DNA of 48,701 nucleotides from Anaerolineaceae bacterium. GTDB lineage: Bacteria; Chloroflexota; Anaerolineae; Anaerolineales; Anaerolineaceae. The translations under genes were made by a program, and so were the position numbers. The stretch lies in the NCBI GenBank assembly GCA_016927865.1, contig JAFGLU010000121.1, positions 1-48,701 on the forward strand, written 5' to 3'. Below the pieces are notes generated by a model. It was not told where the DNA came from, searched no databases, and worked only from the letters and a program-made list of their open reading frames with translations. Of this stretch, positions 48,050 to 48,701 are shown piece by piece. Numbering within the stretch: the stretch's first letter is position 1; every line of letters starts with the position of its first letter.

Positions 48050-48078
48050 TTGACGCACCACCCAAGGGATGATAAACT
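48050..48078 (+). promoter_or_regulatory. Upstream promoter of the tRNA-tuf cluster
   Basis: -35 TTGACG (48050-48055), 17 bp spacer, -10 TAAACT (48073-48078). Would give a longer transcript covering the second promoter. Confidence 0.5.
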
Positions 48079-48136
48079 CCTCACCCGTTGGGTAGATTCG
48101 CCTGAAAGATCTCCTCAGATGACTTAGGCCGAAACC

Positions 48137-48165
48137 TTGTCTGGAGTTCATTCCTTTGGTATAAT
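48137..48165 (+). promoter_or_regulatory. Main promoter of the tRNA-tuf cluster
   Basis: -35 TTGTCT (48137-48142), 17 bp spacer, consensus -10 TATAAT (48160-48165). Start near 48172, about 32 bp before the first tRNA. Confidence 0.7.
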
Positions 48166-48203
48166 CTACCCGCTGTGTAACGAGCCTTAACAACTTAGTT
48201 TGC

Positions 48204-48278
48204 GCCGGCGTAGCTCAATGGTAGAGCAACCGCCTTGTAAGTGGTAGGTTATGGGTTCGATCCCCATCGTCGGCTCCA
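48204..48278 (+). tRNA. tRNA-Thr (anticodon TGT)
   Basis: Cloverleaf: acceptor GCCGGCG / CGTCGGC with one wobble pair, D arm GCTC-AATGGTA-GAGC, anticodon loop CTTGTAA (TGT), T arm ATGGG-TTCGATC-CCCAT, discriminator T and an encoded CCA end. Confidence 0.95.
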
Positions 48279-48353
48279 GTTACAGGTTGGCGAGTAAAGT
48301 GGAAGCAAAGCCACTTTGCTCTCGAGCTGGTAACGGTTCGCAGGTTTTTTTAT

Positions 48354-48437
48354 GGGTAGTTAGCCAAGTGGCCAAAGGCGACTGACTGTAAATCAGTTGG
48401 GGCATCCCCTTCGTAGGTTCAAATCCTACACTGCCCA
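48354..48437 (+). tRNA. tRNA-Tyr (anticodon GTA)
   Basis: Class II tRNA with a long variable arm. Acceptor GGGTAGT / ACTGCCC, anticodon loop CTGTAAA (GTA), T arm GTAGG-TTCAAAT-CCTAC, discriminator A, no encoded CCA. Confidence 0.95.
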
Positions 48438-48488
48438 CTGGTCGCAAGACCAACAATAGAATCACCCGCGAGGGTGGCATAACGGCAA

Positions 48489-48561
48489 GCCCTCATAGCT
48501 CAGTTGGTAGAGCGTGCCCTTGGTAAGGGCAAGGTCATGGGTTCGAATCCCATTGGGGGCT
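48489..48561 (+). tRNA. tRNA-Thr (anticodon GGT)
   Basis: Acceptor GCCCTCA / TGGGGGC (one mismatch-like G-A/T position), D arm GCTC-AGTTGGTA-GAGC, anticodon loop TTGGTAA (GGT), T arm ATGGG-TTCGAAT-CCCAT, discriminator T, no encoded CCA. Confidence 0.95.
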
Positions 48562-48615
48562 CTTTGAGCCGTTTAGAGCACGAAGGTCTTGGTATTAATT
48601 ATCAAGGAGAAGATC

Positions 48616-48701
48616 ATGGCGAAGCAGAAGTATGACCGAAGCAAACCGCATCTGAACGTAGGGACGATGGGACACATCGACCACGGGAAGACCACGCTGA
48701 C
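48616..48701 (+). CDS. tuf: Elongation factor Tu, partial (5' end)
   Basis: The first 28 codons of EF-Tu, cut by the window edge. [20 protein letters not shown], then IDHGKTTLT, contains the first GTP-binding motif, with GHIDHGKT where most EF-Tu proteins have GHVDHGKT. Shine-Dalgarno AAGGAGAAG precedes the ATG. The position right after tRNA-Thr is the classic one in bacteria. Confidence 0.97.
   Translation, partial: MAKQKYDRSKPHLNVGTMGHIDHGKTTL

Overview
The window looks like chromosomal DNA of a bacterium in the phylum Chloroflexota, most likely class Anaerolineae. This is inferred from the mix of genes rather than from a marker gene: a giant BTAD/SARP-type regulator with ATPase and TPR parts, Pro-Thr-rich cell-wall linkers and lipoproteins, a PBP with a very long cytosolic N-terminus, single-chain flippase-like and DUF4173-type membrane proteins, and many small palindromic repeats. 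By eye the DNA is around 60% GC. There are no rRNA genes, CRISPR arrays, prophages or intact transposases. The right edge cuts the gene for elongation factor Tu.

Layout. 0.2-7.6 kb: BTAD/NB-ARC/TPR regulator, NUDIX hydrolase and a bifunctional penicillin-binding protein. 7.9-11.7 kb: a six-hairpin glycosidase-like protein, two tandem PII-like cyclic-di-AMP receptor paralogues and a DUF4013 membrane protein. 11.7-12.8 kb (minus): AMMECR1 and flavin-reductase-like proteins. 13.0-14.9 kb: an amidase and an L,D-transpeptidase with overlapping genes (cell wall). 15.3-17.8 kb: an unknown protein, a DUF4037 protein and a thioredoxin-TPR protein. 17.9-18.8 kb (minus): a lipoprotein with a CBM9-like domain. 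18.9-19.7 kb: an NrtR-like regulator. 19.8-24.4 kb (minus): a two-component system, a PAT-like acetyltransferase and an ABC exporter that form one apparent resistance/response module. 24.9-26.9 kb: DUF3795, a divergent Fpg/Nei glycosylase and an ABC/SMC-like ATPase. 27.1-28.8 kb: an LpxL-like acyltransferase and a CDP-alcohol phosphatidyltransferase (membrane lipid synthesis). 28.9-34.8 kb (minus): a ParB-like protein, an AT-rich GrpB protein, an RNA uracil methyltransferase, two HAMP-only membrane proteins and a class III nucleotidyl cyclase. 35.2-39.4 kb: a DUF4173 protein, a 43-residue membrane protein, a flippase-like protein and an FAD oxidoreductase. 39.9-43.4 kb: dnaA and RNase J. 43.5-46.4 kb (minus): pcm, mutY, an unknown small protein and an MBL-fold protein. 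46.6-48.0 kb: a beta-propeller lipoprotein. 48.1-48.7 kb: strong promoters, tRNA-Thr, tRNA-Tyr, tRNA-Thr and the start of tuf.

The most unusual content is between the genes. I see at least three families of non-coding palindromic elements. Family A is a ~110 bp MITE-like element with GTAACT(A/G)CTCAG ends and 8 bp target duplications; its internal arms differ between copies but stay complementary. Family B has perfect 32-52 bp palindromes centred on TTCATGAA. Family C is a ~275 bp MITE with TTGACAATGTCAC ends and a very long internal hairpin; both copies sit inside the AGTAGT end of a family A element. Several genes (dnaA, RNase J, the acyltransferase) have a good promoter followed closely by a terminator-like hairpin in the leader, and several others look leaderless.

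All domain and family calls are from reading sequence motifs; no searches were run. Positions of domains are approximate unless a residue number is given.
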